Source: Burkholderiales bacterium PBB6
Lineage (GTDB): Bacteria; Pseudomonadota; Gammaproteobacteria; Burkholderiales; Burkholderiaceae_C
Assembly (NCBI GenBank): GCA_002255925.1
Contig: NKIH01000005.1
Location: forward strand, 1 to 64,000
Reading direction: 5' to 3'
Length of the DNA: 64,000 nucleotides
The notes under the pieces were generated by a model. The model was not told the origin of the DNA, made no database searches, and saw only the letters and a program-made list of their open reading frames with translations. How positions within the stretch are numbered: position 1 is the first letter of the stretch; each line of letters opens with the position of its first letter. The position numbers and the translations under genes are program-made. This document shows positions 39,706-48,597 of this stretch, one piece after another.

Positions 39706-40686
39706 ATGGATCGCCTCAAGGCCATGCAGGTGTTTGTGGAAGTCGCCGAGCGCGGCAGCCTGACCGACACCGCGACCGTGCTGAACATGTCGCGGGCCAT
39801 GGTGTCGCGCTATCTGGAAAGCCTGGAGCACTGGCTGGGCGTGCGGGTGCTGCACCGCACCACCCGCCGGGTCAGCCTGACGGACGCAGGCTCGGAGGCA
39901 CTGGAACGCTGCCGCCAGATGCTGGAACTGGCCGATGACGTGCAAAGTGTGGCCGGCGATCGCCGCAGTGCGCCCAGTGGCTCCTTGCGCATCACCACCG
40001 CCACCTCCTTCGCCGAAGCGCACATGGCCGCCGCGGTGGCTGATTTCCTGAACCTGCATCCACAGGCCCGCGTCGAGCTGATCGTGCTGGAGCGGGCGGT
40101 GAACCTGGTTGAAGAGCGCATCGACCTGGCCGTGCGCATCAGCAACCGCATCGACGACACCCTGGTGGCGCGCAAGCTGGCCGAATGCCGCTCGGTGGTG
40201 TGTGCGGCCCCGGCCTATCTGAAGGCGCATGGCACACCCGCCGTGCCGGACGATCTGAAACAGCACCGCTGCATCACCCACACCTATGTGGGCCGGCATG
40301 AATTCGTGATGCGCCGCGACGGCCACACCGTGAAGGTGCCGGTGCGCGGCCAGCTCAGCAGCAACGAAGCCGGCGTGACGCTCAATGCCACGCTGGCCGG
40401 TGGCGGCATTGCCCTGCTGCCCACCTACTACGCCAGCGAAGCCATCCGGGACGGCCGCCTCATCCCCTTGCTGACCGACTGGGAGCCCGAGGTGCTGGCC
40501 ATCCAGGCCGTGTACCTGTCACGGCAGCACCAGCCGCAGTTGCTTCGCCTGATGCTGGACTTCCTGGCACAGCGATTCGGCGGTGACGTGGCGCCGTGGG
40601 ACCAGGCCATCGCTGCCACAACAACTGCCAAGCCCGGCACGGCGCGCAAGTTGACCAAGATCACCAAGGCCCACAAGCCAACCTGA
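39706..40686 (+). CDS. LysR-family transcriptional regulator
   Basis: A 326-residue regulator of the large CrgA/DmlR-type group. The HTH is KAMQVFVEVAERGSLTDTATVLNMSRAMVSRYLESLE, quoted by its ends KAMQVFVEVAERGSL and RAMVSRYLESLE. The effector domain includes GSLRITTATSFAEAHM and a C-terminal GGGIALLPTYYA. The last about 25 residues are a Lys/Thr-rich tail beyond the usual end. It precedes the second DsbA-family gene by 118 bases in the same direction and is the likely regulator. Confidence 0.9.
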   Translation: MDRLKAMQVFVEVAERGSLTDTATVLNMSRAMVSRYLESLEHWLGVRVLHRTTRRVSLTDAGSEALERCRQMLELADDVQSVAGDRRSAPSGSLRITTATSFAEAHMAAAVADFLNLHPQARVELIVLERAVNLVEERIDLAVRISNRIDDTLVARKLAECRSVVCAAPAYLKAHGTPAVPDDLKQHRCITHTYVGRHEFVMRRDGHTVKVPVRGQLSSNEAGVTLNATLAGGGIALLPTYYASEAIRDGRLIPLLTDWEPEVLAIQAVYLSRQHQPQLLRLMLDFLAQRFGGDVAPWDQAIAATTTAKPGTARKLTKITKAHKPT

Positions 40687-40804
40687 TCGATCAGTGCAAC
40701 AAACTGTCTACTGAATCGAGGTTTATCGCGCGATTGGTCGCACCTAGAGTCAGACGCACACCCCGTGCTTCAGGGGCTGATGCTGGCTTTTTCAGGTGTT
40801 CCCG

Positions 40805-41497
40805 ATGCCCCGTGATGCCGTTCTGCACTGCTTTGTCGACCCCCTCTGCGCCTGGTGCCACGGCGCCGCCCCCCTGGTCGAAGCAGCCAGACCGGTAATG
40901 CACGTGCAGTGGCATGCCGGGGGGCTGCGCATCGGCCCGATGGCCCAGCCCGTCAGCGATGCCTGGCAAGCCATGTCGATGCAGCACGACGCGCGCATCG
41001 CGCAGATCACCGGGCAGCCGTTCGGCAGCGCTTACACGCAGGGGCTGTTGAATGACCGCACCGCCATCCTCGATTCAGCGCCACCGATCACCGCCATGCT
41101 GGCCGCCGACGAGCTGGGTGGGCGCGGCCTGGACATGCTGCTGCAACTGCAGAAGGCCCACTACGTGGACGGCCTGCACATCGCCAGCGAAGCTGTGCTG
41201 GTGAGCCTGGCCGGCCAGCTGGGCCTGCCGGGCGAGCGCTTTCGCAAAACACTCCGGCAGTTGAGCGGGCCGATGGTGCAGCGACACATGCAGGCCAGCC
41301 GGGGCTTGATGGAAAAGCTCGGTGCACCGGGCTACCCGAGCTTCGTGGTGGAAGCGTGCGGCCAGTTCAAACGCTTGACCACGGGCGCCTACCTGGGCCG
41401 CCCGACCGAGTTTGCCGCGCACCTGAAGACGTTGGCGAACAACGCCTCGGCCAAGCTTGTGCAGCTTGCGGCCGAGCGCATTGCGGCGAGCCACTGA
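40805..41497 (+). CDS. DsbA-family (COG3531-type) thiol oxidoreductase, second copy
   Basis: A 230-residue paralogue of the protein at 36891-37601. The active site is C15-A-W-C18 in FVDPLCAWCHGAAPL instead of CGWC, a change at the dipeptide that sets redox potential in this fold. GSAYTQGLLNDRTAILDSAPPI and APGYPSFVVE match the insert and cis-Pro loop of the other copy. No signal peptide. ATG 40805 is preferred over GTG 40796 by three codons. It lies downstream of a LysR gene, which probably controls it. Confidence 0.87.
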   Translation: MPRDAVLHCFVDPLCAWCHGAAPLVEAARPVMHVQWHAGGLRIGPMAQPVSDAWQAMSMQHDARIAQITGQPFGSAYTQGLLNDRTAILDSAPPITAMLAADELGGRGLDMLLQLQKAHYVDGLHIASEAVLVSLAGQLGLPGERFRKTLRQLSGPMVQRHMQASRGLMEKLGAPGYPSFVVEACGQFKRLTTGAYLGRPTEFAAHLKTLANNASAKLVQLAAERIAASH

Positions 41498-41839
41498 AGT
41501 GAGCCAATGAAGCGACGTTGAGGCTGCACCGCCACCCTGGCAGCCCGTGTTGAAGGCGTGGGCAGCACGCCACTTTTTCAAATGCTCACAACTTCATCGC
41601 CTTGTACCGGGGTGGTGGCGAGCACTTCAAAACCAGGCCGACGCCCTCGTGCAACGCGTGTGCGCACCGCTGGCCCCGGTAGTTGGTGAGCAGGCGCCGG
41701 TCGCGCTCATATCAGCGTTGATCGTGCCGATATCGGGCTGCCCGCGCGACGGGGCCCGCGCACAGCACTTCGTTACAGATGGGCCGAGGAGGCGCGGGCA
41801 GAATCGCCGGCCGCACCGCTCGCCCATGAAGTTTGAAGA
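41498..41839. other. 342-base intergenic stretch
   Basis: Besides the terminator at 41555-41578 I see no gene. An open frame at 41547-41843 has atypical codon use and no recognisable protein. The M60-like peptidase promoter should be near 41700-41820, but no clear hexamers are visible. Confidence 0.5.
41555..41578 (+). terminator. Rho-independent-type terminator after the second DsbA-family gene
   Basis: GGCGTG and CACGCC pair around GGCAG and are followed by ACTTTTT. The hairpin begins 58 bases past the stop of the gene ending at 41497. Confidence 0.65.
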
Positions 41840-44779
41840 ATGAAAAACACGCCCGTACATCGCTCGATCAATCTCGACGCGCAGCGCCGGCCCAAGCTGC
41901 CACTGTGGCCTGCCATGGCCCTGGGGCTGGCCCTGGCCGCCTGCGGTGGCGGGGGCGGCGGTGGTGAGACGGGCGGCGGCGACACCACGCCCCCGGTGGT
42001 GGTGGACCCGCAAGTCACGGCCCTGTCAGCTGCCCTGAGCAGCGGCAATGCGAAGGATGTGACGCTGGCCACGGTATCTGCCTCGATGCAGACTGAACTC
42101 AAGTCGGTGATCGCCGCCTACGGCGCAGTGCGCCAGTCGGTGTACGGCCTGAACGCAGACGGCAGCGCCAACGCCAACAGCCTGGGCGCCATCGACTGGA
42201 ACCCCACGCACGACTCGACCACGCTGAACGTGCTCGACCAGGGTCGCAACCACGTCTTCATGCCGAGCAACTGGCGCTACACCGACAACGCCGCGGGCAC
42301 CGCCAAGGCGCTGGCCGTGGCAGGCACCGCCCCCACCACCGGCGCGCGGTATGCCGCGTTCGGCGGCAACCCGATGGGCGTACCCGGCAATGCCGCGATG
42401 GACAGCGCCGTGCGCAACACCATCGGCTGGCTGACCGGCCGCACCAGCTTCGACAACTTCAAGGTGGTGACTGCCCACCTGCCCGGCGACAAGACCTACT
42501 GGTGGCCGCATGAAGGCAAGGTGCGCACCTGGCTGAACACGCAGTTCCCGGGCGTGATCATCAACGGCGTGGCAGCCACGGCCGCCACCGATGACAGCTG
42601 CGACGGCGACAAGCTGAACGCCTGCCTGCAAGGCGCCAACCTGCTCATCATCGGCCGCCAGCAAGGCCCGAACGTGAGCGGTGACGATGTCTTCCCTGCC
42701 GGCTACAACGCCGACACCGTGATGAGCGCCGTGACGGCGGCGCAGGCCCGCGGCATTCCGGTGCTCTACCTGCACCACTACCGCGATGCCAACACCCTGG
42801 CCGCCCGCCTGCTGGAGTACTTCGGCCTGAGCGTGTCGAACAACTACTGGTCGAAGGAAGGCCTGAAGACGTTTGATCCGGCCACGCAGCCCAACACACC
42901 GGCCACGCCCGCGGATTGGCTGGCCCTGGTGCAACGCCTGGAAGCCAACAACTTCACCACCGACTGGACTGGCTGCTTCAACGACCTGGGCCGCACGCTG
43001 TGTGAAGCCAACGGCACCACCTCCGGCAGCGCCGCCTTGATCAGCGAATTCACGGCGCCCGGCAAGGCCCTGCGCAGCCAGCTGCGCGCACTCGACGCCC
43101 AGGGCGTGGCGCTGTTCTCGCAGCCGGGTTATGCGCTTGAAAAACGCATGGTGCTGCTGGGCGACAAGTATCGCGAATCCGTGAGCTACCCGATGACGCG
43201 CACGGCGGATCGCCAGGCGTTTTTCCAGGCCTACTTCTCCGACTTCACGGCCTACATCAACCGCCCGGCCAACGCTGTTGCCCGCAACCTGGGCAACTTC
43301 TCGGGCCTGTTTGCAGCCACCACGCCCACCATCTCGAAACTGGTGAGCACGAACTCGCCCGAGACCGGTTCGCGCGAATACATGACCGGCCTGTACGTGA
43401 TGCCCGGCCGCACCGTGACGCTGCAACGCACCGACACCGGCACGCAGGGCGTGACCGTGGGCCTGAACATGCTGCGTGACACCACGCACGTCTACGACAC
43501 CTACGACCGCCCGACCCAATTGGCCAGCCCGCGCGTGCCACTGGTGGCCGGCAAGACAGTGACGCTGACCAGCCCGTTCGGCGGCCCGGTGTACCTGTTC
43601 CTCAGCTCGGCCACGGACGCGCCAGCCGTCACCGTGCAGATCGACGGCGTGATCACCCACCCGGTGCTGCGCAACCCCGACAACGCGGCTGAAGTGGCCG
43701 CGTTCAAGGCCGAGATTGCCAGCACGCCCACCAACTGGGTGGGCCTGACGACCGACTTCCTGACGGTGCATTCCAACCTCACCAACTTCCGCAAGACCCT
43801 GGCCACGTACAACGACGACATGGCCAAGCTGGTGAGCAACCTGTGGACGTACACCATCAAGGACACCTACGAGCTGGCCGGCTTCAACTCGGCCACCGCA
43901 GGCACCTTCACGCTCGCCCCCAAGGTCAGCGCGTTCTGCACCGCGCAGGGCTGGGACTGCACCGGCACGCAGCATCGCCGCGACGTGATGCAGCACCTCA
44001 TCTCTGACAACTACGCGGCCTGCGGCGCCGGCTGCTCGGGTAACCCGTACGACCAGAGCTGGGCGCTGGAGCCGCTGGGCTGGGGCGAGAGCCACGAGAT
44101 CGGCCACAACCTGCAGCGTTCGCGCCTGAACATCTACGGCGGCCTGTCGACGGAGGTGTCGAACAACATCTTCCCGATCCACAAGCAGATGATGTTCAAC
44201 AAGAACACGCTGCCGGCATCGCCGCTGTCGCGCAGCGGCAGCGCCAAGGCGCCGTTCGACCTGATGAAGACCGCCCTGGCCACGTCCGACCCGATCGCGT
44301 CGATGAAGGCCGCCATGTGGACCGACAGCAGCTACGGCGCCAACGGAGCCGTTCGCCTGATGTTCTATCGCCAGCTGGTGGAGTACGCCCGCATCCATCG
44401 CAGCGGCACCTTCAATGACGGCTGGGAGCTGTACACCCTGCTCTACCTGATGGACCGCAACATGGGCGCCGCGCAATCCACCTGGGCCGCCAGCGCAGCC
44501 GGTCTGGGCTTCGGCACCTACGCCGCCTACCCCAGCAGCATAGACGGCAACGACTTCATGGTGATCGCCACCTCGCGCATCATCGGCCGCGACATGCGCC
44601 CGGTGTTCGACCTGTGGGGCGTCGCCTACACCGCCAGCGCCAGCGCCCAGGTGGCCGCCTACGGCTACACCGCCGCCGAGAAGCTGCTGTTCCCGATGAT
44701 CAACGTGCAGCAGTACGGTGCCGGCGTGGGCGCGCCCATCACCATGACGACCGCGGCCACCTACCCGGCGGGGTTCTGA
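41840..44779 (+). CDS. M60-like (SslE/ImpA-type) metallopeptidase lipoprotein
   Basis: A 979-residue exported peptidase. The signal ends LGLALAAC with lipidated C35 followed by poly-Gly. A long N-terminal part contains a GATase-like Rossmann region (NLLIIGRQQGPN, VLYLHHYRDANTLAARLLEYFG). The zinc site is H752-E753-I754-G755-H756 in WGESHEIGHNLQ, the gluzincin HExxH of the M60-like family, with a downstream Glu in STEVSNN. Members such as SslE and ImpA cleave mucins and O-glycoproteins, but here a free-living niche is also possible. Several Cys (ATDDSCDGDKLNACL, DCTGTQ, ACGAGCSG) suggest disulfides. The gene stands alone. Confidence 0.9.
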   Translation: MKNTPVHRSINLDAQRRPKLPLWPAMALGLALAACGGGGGGGETGGGDTTPPVVVDPQVTALSAALSSGNAKDVTLATVSASMQTELKSVIAAYGAVRQSVYGLNADGSANANSLGAIDWNPTHDSTTLNVLDQGRNHVFMPSNWRYTDNAAGTAKALAVAGTAPTTGARYAAFGGNPMGVPGNAAMDSAVRNTIGWLTGRTSFDNFKVVTAHLPGDKTYWWPHEGKVRTWLNTQFPGVIINGVAATAATDDSCDGDKLNACLQGANLLIIGRQQGPNVSGDDVFPAGYNADTVMSAVTAAQARGIPVLYLHHYRDANTLAARLLEYFGLSVSNNYWSKEGLKTFDPATQPNTPATPADWLALVQRLEANNFTTDWTGCFNDLGRTLCEANGTTSGSAALISEFTAPGKALRSQLRALDAQGVALFSQPGYALEKRMVLLGDKYRESVSYPMTRTADRQAFFQAYFSDFTAYINRPANAVARNLGNFSGLFAATTPTISKLVSTNSPETGSREYMTGLYVMPGRTVTLQRTDTGTQGVTVGLNMLRDTTHVYDTYDRPTQLASPRVPLVAGKTVTLTSPFGGPVYLFLSSATDAPAVTVQIDGVITHPVLRNPDNAAEVAAFKAEIASTPTNWVGLTTDFLTVHSNLTNFRKTLATYNDDMAKLVSNLWTYTIKDTYELAGFNSATAGTFTLAPKVSAFCTAQGWDCTGTQHRRDVMQHLISDNYAACGAGCSGNPYDQSWALEPLGWGESHEIGHNLQRSRLNIYGGLSTEVSNNIFPIHKQMMFNKNTLPASPLSRSGSAKAPFDLMKTALATSDPIASMKAAMWTDSSYGANGAVRLMFYRQLVEYARIHRSGTFNDGWELYTLLYLMDRNMGAAQSTWAASAAGLGFGTYAAYPSSIDGNDFMVIATSRIIGRDMRPVFDLWGVAYTASASAQVAAYGYTAAEKLLFPMINVQQYGAGVGAPITMTTAATYPAGF

Positions 44780-44921
44780 GGCGAGCCCACATCTGATGCA
44801 CCAAACGGCCCGCAGCCTGCGGACAGGCAGTTGGCGACCCGCCGGTCTGAAGCATCCAATTGCGCGCCGGTGCGCCGTCTGTTCCGCGGGTCAGCAGCCA
44901 GCCGCCTGCTAAACTTTTGAC

Positions 44922-45296
44922 ATGCGCCGCTGGTTTGCCATCCTCCTGCTTTGCCTGCTGCCGCTCCAGTTCAGCTGGGCGGCAGTGGCTGCGTATTGCG
45001 GGCACGAAGGCAACAAGCCGGCGCAGCATCTGGGCCACCATGAGCACCAGCATGCAAGCGACGACGCCGCAAACAGCGCACACGCAGGCAGCAGCAAGAC
45101 CGCCGACTCAGGCAGCACCGCAGGCTTTGATTTCGACTGCGGCCATTGCCACGGCACCTGCGCCAGCGTGGCCGTGCCACCCGAGCCGATGGTGCCCGCT
45201 GCAGGCGCTGCGCCCTGGGTAGCCTCGTCGCAAGACGCGCTGCGCACCCGCGCCCAAAGCCCCCCTGAACGCCCTCAGTGGCGCGCCCTCGCCTGA
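44922..45296 (+). CDS. czcI: CzcI-like periplasmic metal-efflux accessory protein
   Basis: A 124-residue protein with a signal peptide (AILLLCLLPLQFSWA) followed by AAYCGHEGNKPAQHLGHHEHQH, a His/Cys cluster, then CGHCHGTC. These features and the location just before czcC match CzcI, a small periplasmic protein that modulates czc expression in Cupriavidus. The ATG at 44922 has weak translation signals. It leads the efflux operon here, 185 bases before czcC. Confidence 0.8.
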   Translation: MRRWFAILLLCLLPLQFSWAAVAAYCGHEGNKPAQHLGHHEHQHASDDAANSAHAGSSKTADSGSTAGFDFDCGHCHGTCASVAVPPEPMVPAAGAAPWVASSQDALRTRAQSPPERPQWRALA

Positions 45297-45481
45297 TCGG
45301 CGAGGCGGGGCTGTTTCTCCAGTTTTCTCTCCCCCGACTCCGCTTCCACGAAGCCCGTTGCGCCGTGGTGCGCGCTGACTGACGCCTGCGTCTTCAGCGC
45401 CGCTGTCTTGCGCTGACGGTGCCCAAGCGGACGCACCTCGCCGATCTCCCGTGGCTTGTCTTTTCAATCCAGGAGCATCGG

Positions 45482-46777
45482 ATGACCCGAACCCCATTCC
45501 CACTTGTGGGCGCGCAGCTGCGCACCCACCACCCACACCGCCCAAGCTGGCTGAAGTTGGCCTGCATCACGGCGGTGGCCAGTCACCTGTGTGTGGCTTC
45601 AGCACAAGCACAGACGAGCCCCTTGCGCCAGGTGTTCGACGCCGCCTGGGCGATGCAGCCCGAGGCGGTGGCACTGGCCACCCGCCAGGCCGCCGCCAGC
45701 GCGGAGCAGCAAGCCGCCAACGCCTGGACAGCCGGGCCAGCAGCGGTGGAGCTGTCGAACCAGACCGACCGCCTGAACCGCAACGTCGGCATGCAGGAGC
45801 TGGAGCTCGGCGTCAGCGTGCCGCTGTGGCTGCCGGGTGAACGCGGCCGCAGCCAGACGCTGGCCGCGGCGCAGCAACGCGCGCTCGACAGCCGCACCGC
45901 CGCCGCCCGGCTGAAGCTCGCCGGCACGGTGCGCGAAGCCTGGTGGGCCTGGCAGCGCGCCACTGCAGAGCTTGACGCCGCCCAGGCGCAATTGCGCACC
46001 GCGCGTACCACGGCCACCGATGCAAGCAAGCGGGTGAAAGCCGGCGAGCTGGCCCGTGCCGACCAGCATCAGGCGGATAGCGCAGTGGCCGCGGCTGAAG
46101 GCCTGGTCGCCCAAGCCAGTGCGGCCTGGACTAGCGCCTTGCAGCAGCTGGCCGCATTGAGTGGACTGAACACCAGCCGCTTGACCGACGCCCAGCAAGC
46201 CATTGGTGATGCCGATAGTGAGCCGCCCCCAGCAGACACGAGCGAGCCCGAGCACGCAACGCTGCTGGCCCGGCAAGACAGCGCCACCGCGTCTGAAGCC
46301 GCCGCCCTGCTGGCCGCAACACAGCAAGGCGCCAGCCCGGAGTTGAAGCTGGCCACCACCCGCAGCCGGGGCGCCGCGGGTGAGCCCACCCAGCAAACCT
46401 GGACGCTGGGCGTGCGCTGGCCGTTTGGCGGCGGCGCGGCCCAATCAGCCCGGCAGGCCAACGCCCGCGCCGACGCGCTGGAGCAGCAGGCCCTGGTAGC
46501 GCTGGAGCGCCAGCGCCTGAGTGCTGAACGCGCTGCAGCGCAAGCACGCACCGACGCCGCCCGTGCGCAGCTGGCGGCTGCCCAGCGGCGCGCACAGCTG
46601 GCTGTTGAGACCCGCGGCTTCTTCGAAAAGTCGTTCCGCCTGGGTGAAACCGACCTGCCCACCCGCCTGCGCATCGAGGCCGACGCCGCCGACGCAGAGC
46701 GACAGGCCGCACGCGCCCGCATCGACCTGGCCGCCGCCATCTCGGCGTGGCGCCAGGCGCTGGGGCTGCTGCCATGA
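45482..46777 (+). CDS. czcC: CzcC-like outer-membrane factor
   Basis: A 431-residue outer-membrane channel component. The signal peptide (ACITAVASHLCVASAQAQ) is followed by OEP-type helical repeats with ELELGVSVPLWLPGERGRSQ and TWTLGVRWPFGGGA, the two conserved strand motifs of CzcC/CusC-type factors. The mature chain is very rich in Ala/Gln, consistent with long coiled helices. A good GGAGCATCGG leader supports the ATG at 45482. It shares an operon with czcB and czcA. Confidence 0.88.
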   Translation: MTRTPFPLVGAQLRTHHPHRPSWLKLACITAVASHLCVASAQAQTSPLRQVFDAAWAMQPEAVALATRQAAASAEQQAANAWTAGPAAVELSNQTDRLNRNVGMQELELGVSVPLWLPGERGRSQTLAAAQQRALDSRTAAARLKLAGTVREAWWAWQRATAELDAAQAQLRTARTTATDASKRVKAGELARADQHQADSAVAAAEGLVAQASAAWTSALQQLAALSGLNTSRLTDAQQAIGDADSEPPPADTSEPEHATLLARQDSATASEAAALLAATQQGASPELKLATTRSRGAAGEPTQQTWTLGVRWPFGGGAAQSARQANARADALEQQALVALERQRLSAERAAAQARTDAARAQLAAAQRRAQLAVETRGFFEKSFRLGETDLPTRLRIEADAADAERQAARARIDLAAAISAWRQALGLLP

Positions 46778-46845
46778 CCTTGACCAGGACCTCACGGCTG
46801 CACCAGCCCGGCTCAAAGTACACACCCCCTTCAGGATTCCCATTC

Positions 46846-47466
46846 ATGACATTCACCCCCACCCTGACCAAGCTCGCCTTGGCCACCGTCCTCGGCAGCA
46901 CCTTGCTCGCCACCCAGTTGCCGGCTGTCGCTGGCGAGGGCCATGACCACGGTGAGGCCCCCGCAGCCGCCAGCGGCCCTGCCCTGCCGCGCTTCACCGC
47001 CACGTCCGAGCAGTTCGAGCTGGTCGGCGTGATCAACGGCAAGGACGTGACGCTCTACCTCGACGGGTTCGCAGACAACCAACCGGTGCGCGATGCCCGA
47101 ATCGAACTCTCTCTCGCCGGCGAGAAGCTGGAAGCGCAGAAGCACGGTGAGGACACCTATGAGGTGACGCTGGCCCAAGCGCCCAATGCCGGCGAATGGC
47201 CAGTAACCGCCAAGGTGACAGTCGGCGCGCTGACCAGTGAGCTCAAGGGCGATCTGGACGTGCACGGTATTGAAGGCGCACATGGCGACGGTGATGGCCA
47301 CGACCACGAGGAATCGCACGCGCCCAACAAGCTCGCCTGGGGCGCGGGCGCAGCCGTGGTGCTGGGCCTGCTGGGTCTGCTGGCACTTGCGGGGCGACGC
47401 TGGTGGCTCAATCGACGAGCCAGCCGACAGCCCAGCCACCAAGCACGCACCGGAGACGCAGCATGA
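46846..47466 (+). CDS. Membrane-anchored His-rich protein (CzcB N-terminal-domain-like)
   Basis: A 206-residue protein: signal peptide, [10 protein letters not shown], an Ig-like beta domain (about residues 50-140, FELVGVINGKDVTLYLDGFA...ARIELSLAGEKL), a second His cluster (HGDGDGHDHEESHAP), one transmembrane helix (AAVVLGLLGLLALA) and a basic tail. It shares GHDHGEAP with the CzcB protein next door. In the classical CzcB a comparable beta domain is fused to the adaptor N-terminus, so this gene may be that domain as a separate protein. It lies 68 bases after czcC and overlaps czcB by 4 bases (ATGA). Confidence 0.8.
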   Translation: MTFTPTLTKLALATVLGSTLLATQLPAVAGEGHDHGEAPAAASGPALPRFTATSEQFELVGVINGKDVTLYLDGFADNQPVRDARIELSLAGEKLEAQKHGEDTYEVTLAQAPNAGEWPVTAKVTVGALTSELKGDLDVHGIEGAHGDGDGHDHEESHAPNKLAWGAGAAVVLGLLGLLALAGRRWWLNRRASRQPSHQARTGDAA

Positions 47467-48596
47467 AGCGCGCATTCCAATTCAAGCTCGCCGCCACCAG
47501 CCTCGCCTGCGCCTTGCTGATGTCCGCCGGCGTAACCCGCGCCGACGAAGGCCATGACCACGGCGAAGCACCGTCCGTGCAATCCACCAGCGGCCCGCAA
47601 CGCCAGCCTGACGGAAGCGTCTTCCTGCCCAAGCCCGCGCAGCGCCAGCTGGGCGTGCGCACACTCCTGGCGGTGCAGGCGGAGCTGCCACGCTCCGTCG
47701 CCTTGAACGGCACCGTGGTGATGGACCCCAACGCTGGGGGCAAGGTGCAGCCGATGAACGCCGGTCGCATCACCGCCGGGCCACGCGGGCTGCCCGCCCT
47801 GGGCCAGCGCGTGCAGAAGGGCGAGGTGCTGGCCTATCTGGCGCCCGCCACCGCGCCAGTGGAGCTGGCCAGCCAGGCCGCGCAATTGGCAGAGTTGCGC
47901 GCCGCCAGATCACTGGCCGACAAGCGCCTGGCGCGCCTGAAGGAGCTGGCCGACACCGTGCCAGCCAAAGACATCGAAACGGCTGAGAGCGAGGCCGCCA
48001 GCCTGGGCGGGCGCATCGCCGCCATCAGCGGTGGCCTGGCCGCCCGCGAAGCGTTGACGGCCCCCGTCTCGGGTGTGATCGCCTCGGCCCATGTGGTGGC
48101 CGGGCAGGTGGTGGACGCCCGCGAGTTGCTGTTCGAGGTGATCGACCCCGCGCGCCTGCGCATCGAGGCGCTGAGCTTCGACCCCGCCCTGGCCGCCAAC
48201 GTGGCCAGCGCCAGCCTGGCCGTGGGTGAGCAGCGCTTGCCGCTGGTCTTCACCGGCGCGGCGCGCAGCCTGCGTGAGCAAGCGCTGCCGATGGGGTTTT
48301 CAGTTCAAGGTACCGGTGTGCAAACCGCGCTGCAAGGCCTGGCCGTGGGCCAACCCGTGCGCGTGTTCGTGCAGACGAAGCAACGCGTGAAGGGCATCGC
48401 CGTGCCTGCCGCCGCCCTGATGAAGAACCCGGCCAACCAGACCATCGTCTGGGTCAAGACAGCCGCCGAGCGCTTCGAGCCGCGGGTGGTGTCAACCGAG
48501 GCGCTGGACGGCGTGAGCGTGGCCGTGACGGCCGGCCTCACCGCTAGTGACCGCGTGGCCACCACCGGTGCCGCGCTGATCAACCAGGTGCGCTGA
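47463..48596 (+). CDS. czcB: CzcB-like periplasmic adaptor
   Basis: A 377-residue adaptor. After the signal peptide ([15 protein letters not shown]) comes GHDHGEAP, a metal-binding motif, then the split lipoyl domain ([26 protein letters not shown] and [20 protein letters not shown]), the helical hairpin and beta-barrel. Its N-terminus lacks the extra beta domain seen in long CzcB proteins; a separate upstream gene encodes one. The ATG at 47463 overlaps the upstream stop. It is followed after 1 base by the pump gene. Confidence 0.9.
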   Translation: MKRAFQFKLAATSLACALLMSAGVTRADEGHDHGEAPSVQSTSGPQRQPDGSVFLPKPAQRQLGVRTLLAVQAELPRSVALNGTVVMDPNAGGKVQPMNAGRITAGPRGLPALGQRVQKGEVLAYLAPATAPVELASQAAQLAELRAARSLADKRLARLKELADTVPAKDIETAESEAASLGGRIAAISGGLAAREALTAPVSGVIASAHVVAGQVVDARELLFEVIDPARLRIEALSFDPALAANVASASLAVGEQRLPLVFTGAARSLREQALPMGFSVQGTGVQTALQGLAVGQPVRVFVQTKQRVKGIAVPAAALMKNPANQTIVWVKTAAERFEPRVVSTEALDGVSVAVTAGLTASDRVATTGAALINQVR

Positions 48597-48597
48597 C

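Noticed and set aside
42026-44476. 816-codon leftward open frame opposite the M60-like peptidase
   Set aside because: Antisense to a protein with an intact HEIGH site; composition is Val/Arg/His-rich low complexity without domains.
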